64,000 bases of DNA from Tolypothrix brevis GSE-NOS-MK-07-07A (GTDB taxonomy: Bacteria; Cyanobacteriota; Cyanobacteriia; Cyanobacteriales; Nostocaceae). The notes under the pieces are model-generated. The model worked only from the letters and a program-made list of their open reading frames with translations, was not told where the DNA came from and searched no databases. The stretch lies in NCBI GenBank assembly GCA_019358985.1, contig JAHHIJ010000005.1, forward strand, positions 1-64,000. Direction: 5' to 3'. Position numbers and translations under genes: made by a program. Shown piece after piece: positions 18,917 to 29,900 of the stretch (position 1 is the stretch's first letter; each line of letters starts with the position of its first letter).

Positions 18917-19954
18917 ATGATTTTTTCTATCAGTGGATTGAATCGTGTTGTTACTACTTCATTGGTAACAGCAACTGTTGCATTTAGTCCAATTTTTACA
19001 GCGATCGCCTCAGCCGTAACTTTAAATGGTGCGGGAGCAACTTTTCCGGCACCCCTTTATGAAAGATATGCTCGTGAAGTTAGAAAAGCCATCCCAGACC
19101 TAAAAATGAACTATCAAGCAATTGGTAGTGGTGGTGGTATTAACCAAGTAATTGCCGGCACAGTTGACTTTGGTGGAAGCGATGCAGCAATGACTGATGC
19201 ACAAATAGCTAAAGTTAAGCAAGGTGTGATTTTAGTACCTACCGCCGGTGGTGCAGTTTCTGTTGTTTATAACGCTCCTGGTGTCAATAACTTGAAATTG
19301 TCTCGCGGTACACTTCCCGCAATTTTTTCTGGTCAAATTACCCAATGGGACGATCCGAAAATCAAAGCTGATAACCCAGGAGTTACTCTACCAAGTCAAC
19401 CAATTAAAACTGTTGTTCGCGCTGATAGTAGCGGTACAACCTTCATTTTTACAAACCACTTGAGCGCTATCAGTCCTTATTTTAAAGGTAGAATTGGTGC
19501 TAACACAGCACCAAAATGGTTGACAACTAGCCTCAAAGGAAAAGGAAACCCAGGTGTAGCGTCTTCAGTTGCTCGCACTCCCGGTTCTATTGGTTATGTT
19601 GAATACGCTTTCGCTAAATCAGCCAATTTGAAAGCAGCAGAAATACAAAACAAAGCGGGACAATATGTTGCTCCTTCTTTACAGACTGCAAATGCAGCTT
19701 TGTCAACTGTGCAGTTTCCTAGCAATTACCGCGTTTTTGTATCAGATCCAGGACAAGGTTATCCCATTGTAGGGCTGACTTGGATGATGGTTTACAAGAG
19801 CTACAAAGACCCAGCTAAAGCGAAAGCTGTGAAGAGCATGGTTCAGTGGATTCTCACAAAAGGTCAAGATTTCAACGATGATCTCAATTACACCCGAATT
19901 CCTAGTGGTGTAGCAAGTCAAGTGATCAATACTGTTAACAGCACTGTTAAATAG
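18917..19954 (+). CDS. pstS: Phosphate ABC transporter, substrate-binding protein
   Basis: A 345-residue periplasmic phosphate-binding protein. After an export signal (about residues 1-33), the mature part begins with the family hallmark LNGAGATFPAPLYERY. Other phosphate-binding segments are YQAIGSGGGINQVIAG, DFGGSDAAM and VVRADSSGTTFIFTNHL; SVARTPGSIGYVEYAFA follows near the C-terminal third. The ATG at 18917 follows GAGGTAAT. First gene of pstSCAB, under a Pho box. A large hairpin separates it from pstC, which may let pstS be made in excess, as a binding protein requires. Confidence 0.96.
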   Translation: MIFSISGLNRVVTTSLVTATVAFSPIFTAIASAVTLNGAGATFPAPLYERYAREVRKAIPDLKMNYQAIGSGGGINQVIAGTVDFGGSDAAMTDAQIAKVKQGVILVPTAGGAVSVVYNAPGVNNLKLSRGTLPAIFSGQITQWDDPKIKADNPGVTLPSQPIKTVVRADSSGTTFIFTNHLSAISPYFKGRIGANTAPKWLTTSLKGKGNPGVASSVARTPGSIGYVEYAFAKSANLKAAEIQNKAGQYVAPSLQTANAALSTVQFPSNYRVFVSDPGQGYPIVGLTWMMVYKSYKDPAKAKAVKSMVQWILTKGQDFNDDLNYTRIPSGVASQVINTVNSTVK

Positions 19955-19965
19955 TTTATGAAAAA

Positions 19966-20160
19966 GAGGGGGAAAGGGGATAAGAGGGGGTAAGGGGGAA
20001 AGGGTAAAGGTATGGAAATAAAATAGCGCAAAGTTGGCTCTTTCTTCGGTTTGGGTCCCGTCAACCTTTGTAAGAACGGATTTATTTAAATGATTCTATA
20101 TTTCTTACCCTTTCCCCCTTCCCCCCTCTTATCCCCTTTTCCCTTTCTCCCCCCTCATGA
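19966..20160. repeat. Long purine/pyrimidine inverted repeat between pstS and pstC
   Basis: The G-rich arm at about 19966-20012 (AAGGGGATAAGAGGGGG, AAGGGGGAAAGGGTAA) is complementary to the C-rich arm at about 20103-20155. A core of roughly 35 bp has about one mismatch. The loop is near 90 bases. In RNA this would form a very stable hairpin between pstS and pstC. Confidence 0.8.
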
Positions 20161-20185
20161 TGTAGTAAAGCTATATTAACTATCT

Positions 20186-21163
20186 ATGGCGAATCTATCT
20201 GAACAAGCTCCTAATCCAGTAAATATTGACCTTGATATTACAAATAAAAAAGGCGAAAACTTCTCTATAGATGATGGGTTTATATGGGTAGTTCGTAGCT
20301 TTGCTTTTTTGACAGTTGTGCTGCTGTTTTGGATAAGTTGGGTAATTTTTGACAAAGCTTATCCAGCGATCGCTAAATTTGGATTAGGATTTTTCTGGAG
20401 CAAAGATTGGGATGTACCCAACGAAATTTATGGTGCCTTGCCTTATATTTATGGGACAATAATCAGTAGCGCCCTTTCTTTAATACTCGCCGTACCAATA
20501 GGGCTAGCAGTAGCTTTAGTCACAAGTGAAGATTTTTTGCCAGATTGGGTGCGATCGCCTGTAGCATTTGTTGTAGAACTCATTGCTGCCATTCCCAGCG
20601 TCATCATTGGATTGTGGGGAATTTACGTTTTAATTCCTTTCCTCACACCCTTCCAGGATTGGTTATATAATGGATTTCAATTCATACCCCTATTTAACAC
20701 TCAATCCTCAGGTCAAAGTATGTTGATCGCCGGTATCATCTTGGCTATCATGATTTTGCCCACGATGGCAGCAATTAGTCGAGATGTCTTGCTAGTAATT
20801 CCCCGTGAATTGCGAACCGGCTCAATGGCTTTGGGTTCCACTCGCTGGGAAACAATTTTTAGAGTCTTGCTACCCTCTGGTGCTTCGGGAATCGTCGGTG
20901 CCGCGATGCTGGCTTTAGGGCGAGCATTAGGTGAGACAATGGCTGTAACTATGGTAATTGGTAACTCTTCGGTTATCAGTTCTTCCTTACTCGACCCTGG
21001 TTATTCAATTCCTGCGGTATTAGCTAACGAATTCCCGGAAGCTGGAAGTCTACTGCACATAGGCTCTTTAACTTACTTAGCTTTGATTTTATTTGCATTA
21101 ACCTTAACTGTAAATATTGCCGCCGTCATGTTAGTTCAATTACTTGGTGTAAAGAAAAAATAG
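20186..21163 (+). CDS. pstC: Phosphate ABC transporter permease PstC
   Basis: A 325-residue inner-membrane permease with about six helices. The cytoplasmic N-terminus is followed by a first helix (SFAFLTVVLLFWISWVIF). The coupling loop that contacts PstB is visible in the later half (ELRTGSMALGSTRWETIF, then LPSGASGIVGAAMLALGRA and LGETMAVTMVIGN). It pairs with PstA to form the phosphate channel. It is 231 bp downstream of pstS, across a strong hairpin. Confidence 0.95.
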   Translation: MANLSEQAPNPVNIDLDITNKKGENFSIDDGFIWVVRSFAFLTVVLLFWISWVIFDKAYPAIAKFGLGFFWSKDWDVPNEIYGALPYIYGTIISSALSLILAVPIGLAVALVTSEDFLPDWVRSPVAFVVELIAAIPSVIIGLWGIYVLIPFLTPFQDWLYNGFQFIPLFNTQSSGQSMLIAGIILAIMILPTMAAISRDVLLVIPRELRTGSMALGSTRWETIFRVLLPSGASGIVGAAMLALGRALGETMAVTMVIGNSSVISSSLLDPGYSIPAVLANEFPEAGSLLHIGSLTYLALILFALTLTVNIAAVMLVQLLGVKKK

Positions 21164-21334
21164 GGACTAAAAAATTTCATTGTGGGTGTGGATAAATTAA
21201 GTATTGCCAAATCAAAAATTGCAACCGCTGATACACGCGGATAAACGCGGATTTTAGATAGTTATTAATTATTTGCATTCATCTGCGTTTATCTGCGTTC
21301 ATCTGCGGTTAAAAATCCCAAAATATAAAATGTT
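21164..21334. repeat. Inverted-repeat spacer between pstC and pstA
   Basis: The left half holds CGCTGATACACGCGGATAAACGCGG and the right half ATCTGCGTTTATCTGCG...ATCTGCGGTT, which are complementary in large part. The same kind of text recurs at 33959-34000. It is a common dispersed repeat rather than a gene. Confidence 0.6.
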
Positions 21335-22216
21335 ATGACTAGCTATCAAGAATCAGAAATAAATGAACCTTTAGCCAAAGAATTATGTAGTCCTTTACAA
21401 GGCAAGCGGCTATTCTTTGACTATGGAATGACAGCTATTGCATTTGCTTTAGCAATTTTGGCTTTGATTCCCTTGCTGTCAGTTGTGTGGGAAATTCTCA
21501 CACGAGGACTTTCTGGATTGAAACCGGAAATGTTCTTTAAAGAAGTGATTGATAACGGCTTTGCTAATGCTATTGTGGGAACTTTAGTAATGGTAGCGAT
21601 CGCTTCCTCAATTAGTATTCCTTGCGGAGTCATGACTGGTATATATTTATCAGAGTTCGGTCAAGGTTCTAAAATTGCTAGTGCTGTTCGTTTTATCACC
21701 ACTATTTTAACTGGTGTCCCTTCCATTGTTGTGGGAGTATTTGCTTACGGTGTGATAGTTTTCACACTCAAACAATTTAGTGCTTTCGCTGGGGGTTTTG
21801 CTTTAGCCGTCATCATGCTCCCCATTGTCGTACTCACAACTGAAGAAGCTTTAAAACTGATTCCCGTTCCCCAACGTCTTGCCTCCGCTGCCTTGGGAGG
21901 TAATCGTCTGCAAACTACTTTTCGTGTTGTCGTTGCTGCTGCACTACCAGGTATTACCACTGGTGTTTTATTAGGTGTATCTCGCGCTGCCGGTGAAACA
22001 GCACCTTTGATTTTTACAGCTTTATTTAGTCAATATTGGTCGGAGGGTTTATCTAGTCCCACAGCTTCTTTATCGGTATTAATTTTTAACTTATACAACG
22101 ATCCATCAACAGAAAAAACAGCTTTAGTTTGGACTGCTTCGATTATTTTACTTAGTCTTGTATTGTGTATTAGTCTTTTATCTCGCATCTTTATTCGCCG
22201 AAAAAAGACAAGATGA
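21335..22216 (+). CDS. pstA: Phosphate ABC transporter permease PstA
   Basis: A 293-residue second permease of the Pst system with about six membrane helices. Segments typical of PstA are GLKPEMFFKEVIDNGFANAI, SIPCGVMTGIYLSEFG, ILTGVPSIVVGVFAYG and the coupling loop ASAALGGNRLQTTFRVV followed by LPGITTGVLLGVSRAAGETA. It sits between pstC and pstB in the standard order. A dispersed palindrome follows immediately after the stop codon. Confidence 0.95.
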   Translation: MTSYQESEINEPLAKELCSPLQGKRLFFDYGMTAIAFALAILALIPLLSVVWEILTRGLSGLKPEMFFKEVIDNGFANAIVGTLVMVAIASSISIPCGVMTGIYLSEFGQGSKIASAVRFITTILTGVPSIVVGVFAYGVIVFTLKQFSAFAGGFALAVIMLPIVVLTTEEALKLIPVPQRLASAALGGNRLQTTFRVVVAAALPGITTGVLLGVSRAAGETAPLIFTALFSQYWSEGLSSPTASLSVLIFNLYNDPSTEKTALVWTASIILLSLVLCISLLSRIFIRRKKTR

Positions 22217-22218
22217 AA

Positions 22219-22247
22219 GTAGAGACGTTCCGCCGGAACGTCTGTAC
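22219..22247. repeat. Palindromic repeat, GTTCCGCCGGAAC core
   Basis: Lies in the 75-bp gap between pstA and pstB. The right flank has one change (GTCTGTAC). Confidence 0.85.
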
Positions 22248-22291
22248 GAAAGTCGGAATTATTTAACTTTTGTTTCACATATTTACCAAAA

Positions 22292-23071
22292 ATGAATAAA
22301 TTAACCCCAGCTATTAGAATCAAGAATTTAAGCTTTTTCTACGGCACTACAAAAGCCTTAGAAGGAGTGACAATGGATATTCATCAAAGTCATGTAACTG
22401 CAATTATTGGTCCTAGTGGTTGTGGTAAATCGACTTTTATTAAATCCATTAATCGCATTAGTGAATTAGAAAGTAAAGTGCGGGTAGAGGGTCAAGTAGA
22501 ATTTTATGGTCAGAATATTTACGAGCGTCGCGTTAATTTAAATAGATTACGTCGGCAAATTGGGATGGTGTTTCAAAAGCCGAATCTTTTTCCCATGAGT
22601 ATTTACGATAATGTTGCATATGGATTGAGAATAGCCGGATTAAATTCCAAAGCTGAATTAGATGAAATTGTCGAAAATGCCATCAAAAATGCTGCTTTGT
22701 GGGATGAAGTAAAAGATAAGCTGCATAAATCAGCTTTGGGACTTTCTGGAGGACAACAACAGCGACTTTGTATCGCTCGTGCTTTAGCTGTCAAGCCAAA
22801 AGTTCTCCTGATGGATGAACCTTGTTCGGCTTTAGATCCCATCGCTACCATGAAAATTGAAGAACTCATCAAAACTTTGCGTGGTGAGTTCACAATTGCA
22901 ATTGTGACTCACAATATGCAGCAAGCTGCTCGTGTTTCTGATTTTACAGCTTTTTTCAACACCGATGAAAGTCGCATCGGTCAAATGGTAGAATTTGGCA
23001 TCACCGGTCAAATCTTTGGTGACGCTCTTGATGAGCGTACCCGCGATTACGTTTCTGGACGTTTCGGTTAA
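22292..23071 (+). CDS. pstB: Phosphate ABC transporter ATP-binding protein
   Basis: A 259-residue ABC ATPase that powers phosphate import. Walker A is GPSGCGKST at 40-48, the Q-loop [20 protein letters not shown] follows the family pattern, the signature is LSGGQQQR, and Walker B is [13 protein letters not shown]; the switch histidine is in IVTHNMQQA. Length is normal. It closes the pstSCAB operon. No phoU follows, which is usual in cyanobacteria. Confidence 0.97.
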   Translation: MNKLTPAIRIKNLSFFYGTTKALEGVTMDIHQSHVTAIIGPSGCGKSTFIKSINRISELESKVRVEGQVEFYGQNIYERRVNLNRLRRQIGMVFQKPNLFPMSIYDNVAYGLRIAGLNSKAELDEIVENAIKNAALWDEVKDKLHKSALGLSGGQQQRLCIARALAVKPKVLLMDEPCSALDPIATMKIEELIKTLRGEFTIAIVTHNMQQAARVSDFTAFFNTDESRIGQMVEFGITGQIFGDALDERTRDYVSGRFG

Positions 23072-23101
23072 AAAGTTTTTGTTTTCTTTTTTTTCATTAA
23101 C

Positions 23102-23223
23102 AGGACTTACGCAACTGTCACACGAAAAACATAAATATAAACTCGTAGTAAGCGCTAAAGCGCTTATTTTAGGCACGCGCATTGCCTACTACGAGAAGAT
23201 TATGTGCCAGTTGCGTAAGTCCT
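23102..23223. repeat. MITE-like element, family B
   Basis: A 122-bp element with perfect 16-bp inverted ends, AGGACTTACGCAACTG (23102-23117) and its complement (23208-23223). The interior has a further inverted pair (CTCGTAGTAAGCGC.. / ..GCCTACTACGAG). It lies right after pstB and may act as a terminator. Confidence 0.85.
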
Positions 23224-23239
23224 AATCATGTTTAAGGAC

Positions 23240-23463
23240 TTATACCGTTTCTTTATGAAGATGCATTTACAGGACTTACGCACAGGCTACGTATTTCCGT
23301 CATTGCGACCCAAGGAAGCAATCTCAAAGTCTTGTTTTCTCGTAACGAGTGCGTAAGTCCTAATTTAATTTAGCCCACGCAGGTGGGCTTCGGCTTCGTT
23401 TGTGTAGCCCCAGGCTTATAGCCTGACGGCGAATAAAGCGCAACCTCACATAGAATTGGTATT
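23240..23463. repeat. MITE-like element, family C, split by an inserted family-B element
   Basis: Ends TATACCGTTTCTTTATGAAG and CCTCACATAGAATTGGTA match the copy at 13137-13277. The family-B element of 23271-23361 interrupts it after GATGCATTTAC. Confidence 0.7.
23271..23361. repeat. MITE-like element, family B, nested in family C
   Basis: A 91-bp element with 12-bp inverted ends AGGACTTACGCA / TGCGTAAGTCCT. Its interior is unlike that of the copy at 23102-23223. Confidence 0.8.
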
Positions 23464-23537
23464 AATTGTAGGTGAGCATTAATTTTTAAATTGAGAATGA
23501 CGCTTCACTTAAGTGCATTTACTGGTAAAAATACTTA

Positions 23538-23567
23538 TTTTAATCATTATATTTTCTCTTCTTAACC
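23538..23567 (+). promoter_or_regulatory. Weak candidate Pho box upstream of the phoA remnant
   Basis: TTTTAATC, ATATTTTC and TCTTAACC are spaced by 3 bp, giving an 11-bp period, 114 bp before the remnant start codon. Only the last unit fits the consensus well, so this is tentative. Confidence 0.3.
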
Positions 23568-23681
23568 TGAGTGTGAAACATTAGAGAAAAAGAGGACAAA
23601 GCTTTTTTAAAGTTGTGTCCATTATTTTGTCAAGGGTGTTAATTCTGATTTTTTGTGATTACAAAGGGAGCTTAATACATC

Positions 23682-23816
23682 ATGGCTAAAAATGTCATCA
23701 TCATGATTGGCGACGGTATGGGCTGGGAAATGGCTCGTGCTGCTGCCACAGCGAATGGAGTACCATTTTACACATCTGGTCAACGAACCGCCAAGTACTC
23801 CAAGATAAGAGTTTGA
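23682..23816 (+). pseudogene. N-terminal fragment of a PhoA-type alkaline phosphatase
   Basis: A 44-codon frame starting MAKNVIIMIGDGMGWEMARA. The GDGMG motif carries the first metal-binding aspartate of the alkaline phosphatase (PhoA) superfamily, and this exact kind of start is typical of secreted cyanobacterial alkaline phosphatases. The frame runs to YTSGQRTAKYSKIRV and stops, whereas a full enzyme has several hundred residues. Downstream comes a family-B-like end (GCGTAAGTCCT) and then the GDPD gene. The rest of the phosphatase has been deleted. Confidence 0.8.
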
Positions 23817-23911
23817 GAGAGTTTTTGCGTAAGTCCTATTAGTTTTCACGCTTGTGTCTATTGGGTAGAAACGTTAACAAGACCGAATTGTTGAATATCA
23901 AGGAAATAATT

Positions 23912-26722
23912 ATGTCAACCGTAACACTCAAAGCTTTTGCTACATTACCAGCGGATACGTTTGCTGATAATATACCATCAGGTGCGCTTATTTCTGCTAA
24001 TGGTCGTACTGGTCCATTTCCTGGACAACCAATTCAAGGCTTTAGCGGAGTTCAGTTTGCTGACGAAAATAGCTTCTGGTTTCTGCCTGATAATGGGTAT
24101 GGTGCCAAAGCAAACAGTTCTGACTTCCTTTTAAGAATTTATCGCGTTGATCCGAACTTTCGCAGTGCAGAAGGGGGTGATGGTAGCGTTAATGTTTTAA
24201 ACTTCATTCAGTTATCCGATCCTAATAATAAAGCTTCATTTCAAATTGTCAACGAAAATACAACTGAACGGTTGTTGACTGGGGCAGATTTTGATATCGA
24301 GTCTTTGAATTTGGCGAAAGATGGTACAATCTGGATTGGTGATGAATTCGGACCTTATCTCTTGCACTTTGATGCTACAGGTAAGTTGTTGGATGCACCC
24401 ATTTCTACCCCCAACTTCGCTCAAATCAACACTCTCAACGGCAAACCACCAATTGTCATCGGTCATAGAGGTGCTAGTGGAGAGCGTCCAGAACATACTC
24501 TCGCTTCCTACAAATTAGCGATTGAGCAAGGTGCTGATTTTATTGAACCAGATTTGGTAGCCACAAAAGACGGCATCTTAATTGCTCGTCATGAAGTCAA
24601 TATTTCAGCTACCACTGATGTAGCAACTCGCGCAGAATTTGCTAACCGCTTTACAACTAAAGTTATCGATGGGATTACCGAAACTGGTTGGTTTGCTGAT
24701 GACTTCACTTTAGCAGAAATTAAGACTCTACGAGCTATAGAGCGTCTTCCTTTCCGTGACCAATCTTCTAATGGTCTGTTTGAAGTTCCCACGATCCAGG
24801 AAATTATCGATTTAGTTAAGGAAGTTGAAGCAGACTCAGGTAAGAAAATCGGTATCTATCCAGAAACCAAACATCCGACTTACCACGATTCTGTCGGACT
24901 TTCTTTGGAAGAACCATTAGTTGACATCCTAAAAAGAAACGACTTCACCGATCCAAGTCGGGTTTTCATTCAGTCCTTTGAAGTTGGAAATCTCAAAGAA
25001 CTGAACACGCTCATTGATGTACCCTTAGTTCAATTATTCGATGCATCTGATATTGCTCTAGATGGTACACTAATAGAGAATCAGCCTTATGATTTTGTGG
25101 TAAGTGGCGACTCTCGCACCTATGGAGATTTGCGGACTCGTGAAGGTTTGCAGGAAGTTGCAACTTACGCTGATGGTATTGGTCCTTGGAAACGGATGAT
25201 TGTTTCAATTAGGGGAACTGATGCTAATGGCGATGGCAGAGCGGATGATATTAATGGTGATGGTGCAGTTAACGACGCCGATAAAACAACTTTACCCCCA
25301 ACATCCTTAATTACAGATGCTCACGATGCCGGGTTGTTAGTACATCCGTACACCTTCCGCAACGAAGGTCGGTTTTTAGCAGCAGATTATCAAGGCAATC
25401 CAGAACTAGAAATCAGACAGTTTATTCAGTTAGGTGTAGATGGGTTCTTTGGTGACTTCCCCGGAACTGGAGACATAGTAAGAGATCAAATTACTGGGGA
25501 TTTTGTTCTATCGCCTGATAATCCTAATGTTTTAGCTGGTACTGCCGTTTCTAACTTAGCTCGTTCTAGAGGTTTTGAGGGTGTAGCAATCAACCCTGAC
25601 AAAACTAAATTATATCCTTTATTAGAGGGTTTTGTTGTCGGCGATCCGGCAAATGCGCTGCGAATTCATGAATTTGATATCGCAAGTCAACAATTTCAAG
25701 GTTTGGTTGGGTATTACAAACTAGAAAATACCGCCAATGCGATCGGCGACTTTACCGTTATCAACGATAATGAGTACTTGGTGATTGAGCGCGATAACAA
25801 TCAAGCAGACAACGCTCAATTCAAGAAAATCTTCAAAGTTGATTTATCGCAAAAAGATGCAAACGGCTTTGTACAGAAGGAAGAAGTTGCTGACTTGTTG
25901 AACATTCAAGATCCGAATGACTTGAATCAAGATGGTAGCACCACCTTTAGATTTCCCTTCCAAACCATTGAAGATGTGTTGGTACTCGATGAAAATACCA
26001 TCTTAGTTGCCAATGACAATAATTATCCCTTCTCTGTAGGTCGTCCTCCCGGAATTGATAACAACGAAATCATCCAACTACAGCTTGATAGACCACTGAA
26101 TTTAGATCCCCGTGTTGGTCTTGCTGGATTAAGCTTATCAACTTCGCAAATTTTAGGTGGTAATGAAGATGATACCTTATTCGGTACTCCAGATGATGAC
26201 TTTCTAGATGGTGGTGAAGGTAACAATACCCTTTTCGGTAGCGAAGGTAATAACACCTTTTTTGCCAAATCTGGAAATGATATTGCTTACGGTGGTGCTG
26301 TTAATGATGTCTTCTTCCTGGGTAATGGTAATAATAGCGTTTACGCTAGTGAAGGTAGAAATCGGGTTGTCACAGGAACTGGTAACGATCTGATTTACGC
26401 AGGTGCAGGTGATGACACCATATCAACTGGTGCCGGTGATGACCTGATTTATGCCAGTGAAGGCAATAATATCATATCTGCGGGAACGGGTAACGATACA
26501 GTTTATGTAGGGAGTGGAAGCGATCGCTTTATCCTTGATGATGGTGCCGATGCTGTCACCATTTTCGGTTTCTCTGACAATGACCAAATTACTCTCGGAA
26601 GTGGTTTATCTGGCAGTGATTTTACGGTTAGCCTTATTGGCAATGATACCTTAATTAGCGCGGGTAGTGACTTACTAGCGACGTTAAAGAATGTGCAATT
26701 GAATGCTGTCAATCTTGTTTAG
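23912..26722 (+). CDS. Secreted glycerophosphodiester phosphodiesterase inside a split phytase-like domain, RTX tail
   Basis: A 936-residue enzyme. Residues about 1-178 are the first half of a phytase-like esterase domain ([33 protein letters not shown]). A complete GDPD domain is inserted at about 181-525: [19 protein letters not shown] (catalytic H, R, E), [19 protein letters not shown] (metal and catalytic residues). The esterase domain resumes at about 533-730 ([33 protein letters not shown]). From 758 come calcium-binding RTX repeats and the shared tail ([15 protein letters not shown]). It should release glycerol-3-phosphate from phosphodiesters outside the cell. RTX repeats and lack of a signal peptide suggest type I secretion. 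The start at 23912 is chosen for AAGGA 12 bp upstream; the TTG at 23852 is rejected. Confidence 0.9.
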   Translation: MSTVTLKAFATLPADTFADNIPSGALISANGRTGPFPGQPIQGFSGVQFADENSFWFLPDNGYGAKANSSDFLLRIYRVDPNFRSAEGGDGSVNVLNFIQLSDPNNKASFQIVNENTTERLLTGADFDIESLNLAKDGTIWIGDEFGPYLLHFDATGKLLDAPISTPNFAQINTLNGKPPIVIGHRGASGERPEHTLASYKLAIEQGADFIEPDLVATKDGILIARHEVNISATTDVATRAEFANRFTTKVIDGITETGWFADDFTLAEIKTLRAIERLPFRDQSSNGLFEVPTIQEIIDLVKEVEADSGKKIGIYPETKHPTYHDSVGLSLEEPLVDILKRNDFTDPSRVFIQSFEVGNLKELNTLIDVPLVQLFDASDIALDGTLIENQPYDFVVSGDSRTYGDLRTREGLQEVATYADGIGPWKRMIVSIRGTDANGDGRADDINGDGAVNDADKTTLPPTSLITDAHDAGLLVHPYTFRNEGRFLAADYQGNPELEIRQFIQLGVDGFFGDFPGTGDIVRDQITGDFVLSPDNPNVLAGTAVSNLARSRGFEGVAINPDKTKLYPLLEGFVVGDPANALRIHEFDIASQQFQGLVGYYKLENTANAIGDFTVINDNEYLVIERDNNQADNAQFKKIFKVDLSQKDANGFVQKEEVADLLNIQDPNDLNQDGSTTFRFPFQTIEDVLVLDENTILVANDNNYPFSVGRPPGIDNNEIIQLQLDRPLNLDPRVGLAGLSLSTSQILGGNEDDTLFGTPDDDFLDGGEGNNTLFGSEGNNTFFAKSGNDIAYGGAVNDVFFLGNGNNSVYASEGRNRVVTGTGNDLIYAGAGDDTISTGAGDDLIYASEGNNIISAGTGNDTVYVGSGSDRFILDDGADAVTIFGFSDNDQITLGSGLSGSDFTVSLIGNDTLISAGSDLLATLKNVQLNAVNLV

Positions 26723-26911
26723 AGACTAAGTAAACGAACCGCATTCTCTGCGAGAGGCTTCCGCCAACGCGCTTCGCGTCTCGAAGAGAAGAACGCCAAG
26801 AACACCAAGAGTCAAGATTTATAGAGAGTTTTTGTGTAAGTTTTGCTCTGCGTTCTCTGCGTGTTCGGCGGTTCGTTTAAAAAAATTCCTCACTTACCCC
26901 AGAATAAAGAA
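26723..26911. other. Spacer between the two RTX phosphoesterase genes
   Basis: Holds typical intergenic filler (CGCCAACGCGCTTCGCGTCTC, TTCTCTGCGTGTTCGGCGG) and a degraded family-B end (TTTTGTGTAAGTTTT). No Pho box is seen, so the second gene may depend on read-through from the first. Confidence 0.5.
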
Positions 26912-29900
26912 ATGGTAACTATCAATACAATCCGTTTTTCCCTATTCAACGCATCTTTGAACCGCAATGCTGAAGGTCAATTAGTAACCGATTTATCTAC
27001 CCCAAATAACGCACAAGCTGCAACGGTTGCCCAAATTATCCAGCGCACTAATGCAGATGTACAGTTAATTAATGAGTTTGACTACTTTGCAGAAGATCCG
27101 CTGAAAGCTGTCGAATTATTTCAACAAAATTATCTTGGCGTGAGTCAAAATGGCGCAACTCCGGTAGAATATCCTTATGTCTACATTGCTCCATCAAATA
27201 CGGGTATTGCCTCCGGATTTGATTTAGATAACGATGGGAGAGCAGTTACGAATCCAGCAGAAGCGGGATACGGCAATGATGCTTTCGGATTTGGCAATTT
27301 CCCCGGTCAGTTTGGGATGTTGCTGCTGTCGAAGTATCCTATCGATACTGCGAATGTGCGAACTTTCCAGAATTTTTTGTGGAAAGATATGCCAGACTCG
27401 TTGCTATCCACAATTAGCACTCCTGGTTCTGGAACTCCTTGGTATTCACCAGAAGAACAAGCTGTTTTAAGGCTTTCTTCCAAAAGTCATTGGGATATTC
27501 CCATTATTGTGAATGGAGAGACGATTCACGCTTTAGTTAGTCATCCCACACCTCCGACTTTCGATGGTGCAGAAGACCGTAACGGTAAACGCAATTATGA
27601 TGAAATCCGCTTTTGGGCAGATTATATCACACCTGGGAAGGGCGATTACATTTATGATGATGCTGGTAAAAAAGGCGGTATCTCAACTGGATCGAGTTTT
27701 GTTATCATGGGTGATCAGAATGCAGACCCTGTAGATGGTGATAGCTTCGATAATGCGATTCGCCAATTGTTACAGAATCCCAATATCAATACTAACTTTA
27801 TTCCGACGAGTGAGGGCGGTCCTCAACAAGCGATATTGCAAGGTGGTGCAAATCTGACTCAACGGGGAAATCCTGCTTTTGATACGGCAGATTTTGCAGA
27901 TACGGCACCGGGAAATTTGCGGACAGATTATGTTTTACCTTCTACTGATTTGCAAATCGATAATTCTGGTGTGTTTTGGTCGTTAAATACTGATCTGACA
28001 TTCCCTTTGGTAGGGACTTTTAACCCGAATCTTCCTGGTGGTTTCCCCAGTTCTGACCATCGTCAAGTTTGGGTAGATTTGCAACTTGGTGCTACTGAAG
28101 CAGGTAAAACCGTTTCTAGTGTAATATTTGAAGGACAGAATGTTTTCCCTACAGGTTTTATTCCTTCTGGTGTCTCTGGAACGGTTAATGGTGTTGAAAC
28201 TCCCATCGGTGGTTTGTCTGGTGTAACTTACGATGCTGTGAATAAAAGCTTCTACGCTATTTCTGATGATAGATCGCAATTTGCACCTGCGCGTTTCTAT
28301 ACTTTTAATGCTGATTCAAGAGAAGTTAATTTTACCAACGTCACTACACTCAAAGACGCAAATGGTAACTTGTTTCCCCTCAACAGTTTAGATCCAGAGG
28401 GGATTGCTTTAACTAAGAATAATACTGTTTTCATCTCCTCTGAAGGTGAGGTGAATCCGAGTGGGGGTAGGGTAACGAATCCGTTTATTAATGAATTCTC
28501 CCTCACAACAGGACAGCAAATTCGCTCTTTACCGATACCGAGAAAATTCCTGCCGGTGGTAGATGACACGAATGGTAATGGTGTTGTCGATGCCGGTGAT
28601 GTGCAATTATCTGGTGTTCGGAATAATTTGGCTTTTGAAAGTCTCACGATCGCACCCGACCAAAAGACATTGTACACTGCTAGTGAAAGCGCTTTATTTC
28701 AAGATGGCACCATCGCATCTTTAACTAACGGTTCGCGATCTCGGATTTTGCAATATAATCTGATTAGCGGACAACCGGAAAAAGAATATCTATATAATGT
28801 AGATGCCATCGCGACAACACCAAATCCCGCTACAGGTTTCGCTGATAATGGTTTAGTCGATTTACTAGCGATCGATAATCGAGGTACACTACTTGCGGTA
28901 GAACGTTCTTTCTCTGCTGGTGTTGGGAATACCATTAAGATTTATCAAGTTAGTTTGCAAGGTGCAACTGATATCAGCTTTGTTGATTCCCTCAACAGCT
29001 TGAGTTCTGAACAAGTTGCGGCAATCAAACCTGTTGAAAAGCGGTTGCTGTTAAATCTCAACTCGCTCAACTTACCCAATGGCACAGATAATATTGAGGG
29101 TATCACCTTCGGTCCGGTGTTACCAGATGGTCGGCAATCGATTGTGTTGGTGAGTGATAACAATTTCAACCAAAGCCAATTTACCCAAGTTCTAACTTTG
29201 GGTGCAGATTTAGTTCCCACTGCAACACCTACAGTAGAAACTCGTCCTGATTTACTTGACGATCCAAGTTTACCATTTAGTCAACGTGCTGATGCGGATG
29301 ATCCAGCAATCTATGTTAATTCGACTGATGCGGAGAAAAGTCTGATATTAACGACGGTGAAAAATGCCGGTTTGCGAGTTTACGATTTATCAGGGAAGTT
29401 GCTACAGGAAGTGAATCCTGGTAATATTCGTTATAACAATATCGACTTGCAGTATGGATTTAAGTTAGGTGGAGAATCGGTTGATATTGCTGTTGCAAGC
29501 GATCGCAATAATGATAAACTAGCAATCTTCAGAATCAATCCGAATAATCCTGGTGAATATCTAGAAGATATCACCGATAGTAGCATCGGAACTTTATTCC
29601 AAGATTTACCCTTCTCTCCTCCTTATTCCGCATCAACGCGCAGTGCTTACGGTTTAGCATTATATCGCAGTCCGCTCACAGATGATTATTACGTCTTCGC
29701 TACTCGCCGAGCAACTGGAGATGTCGGACAATTCAAATTAATCGACCAAGGCAATGGTAAGATTGGGGCAGAAAGAGTACGGGAATTCACTTTACCTTCA
29801 CCCACAGCTGCTGGACGTTCTCCCCAAACAGAGGGAACAGTCGTAGATCAAGAACTTGGTTTTCTCTACATTGCTCAAGAGGATGTGGGAATTTGGAAGT

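Noticed and set aside
22832-23225. Frames overlapping the pstB end and the MITE after it
   Set aside because: They are antisense shadows of pstB and translations of the inverted repeat.
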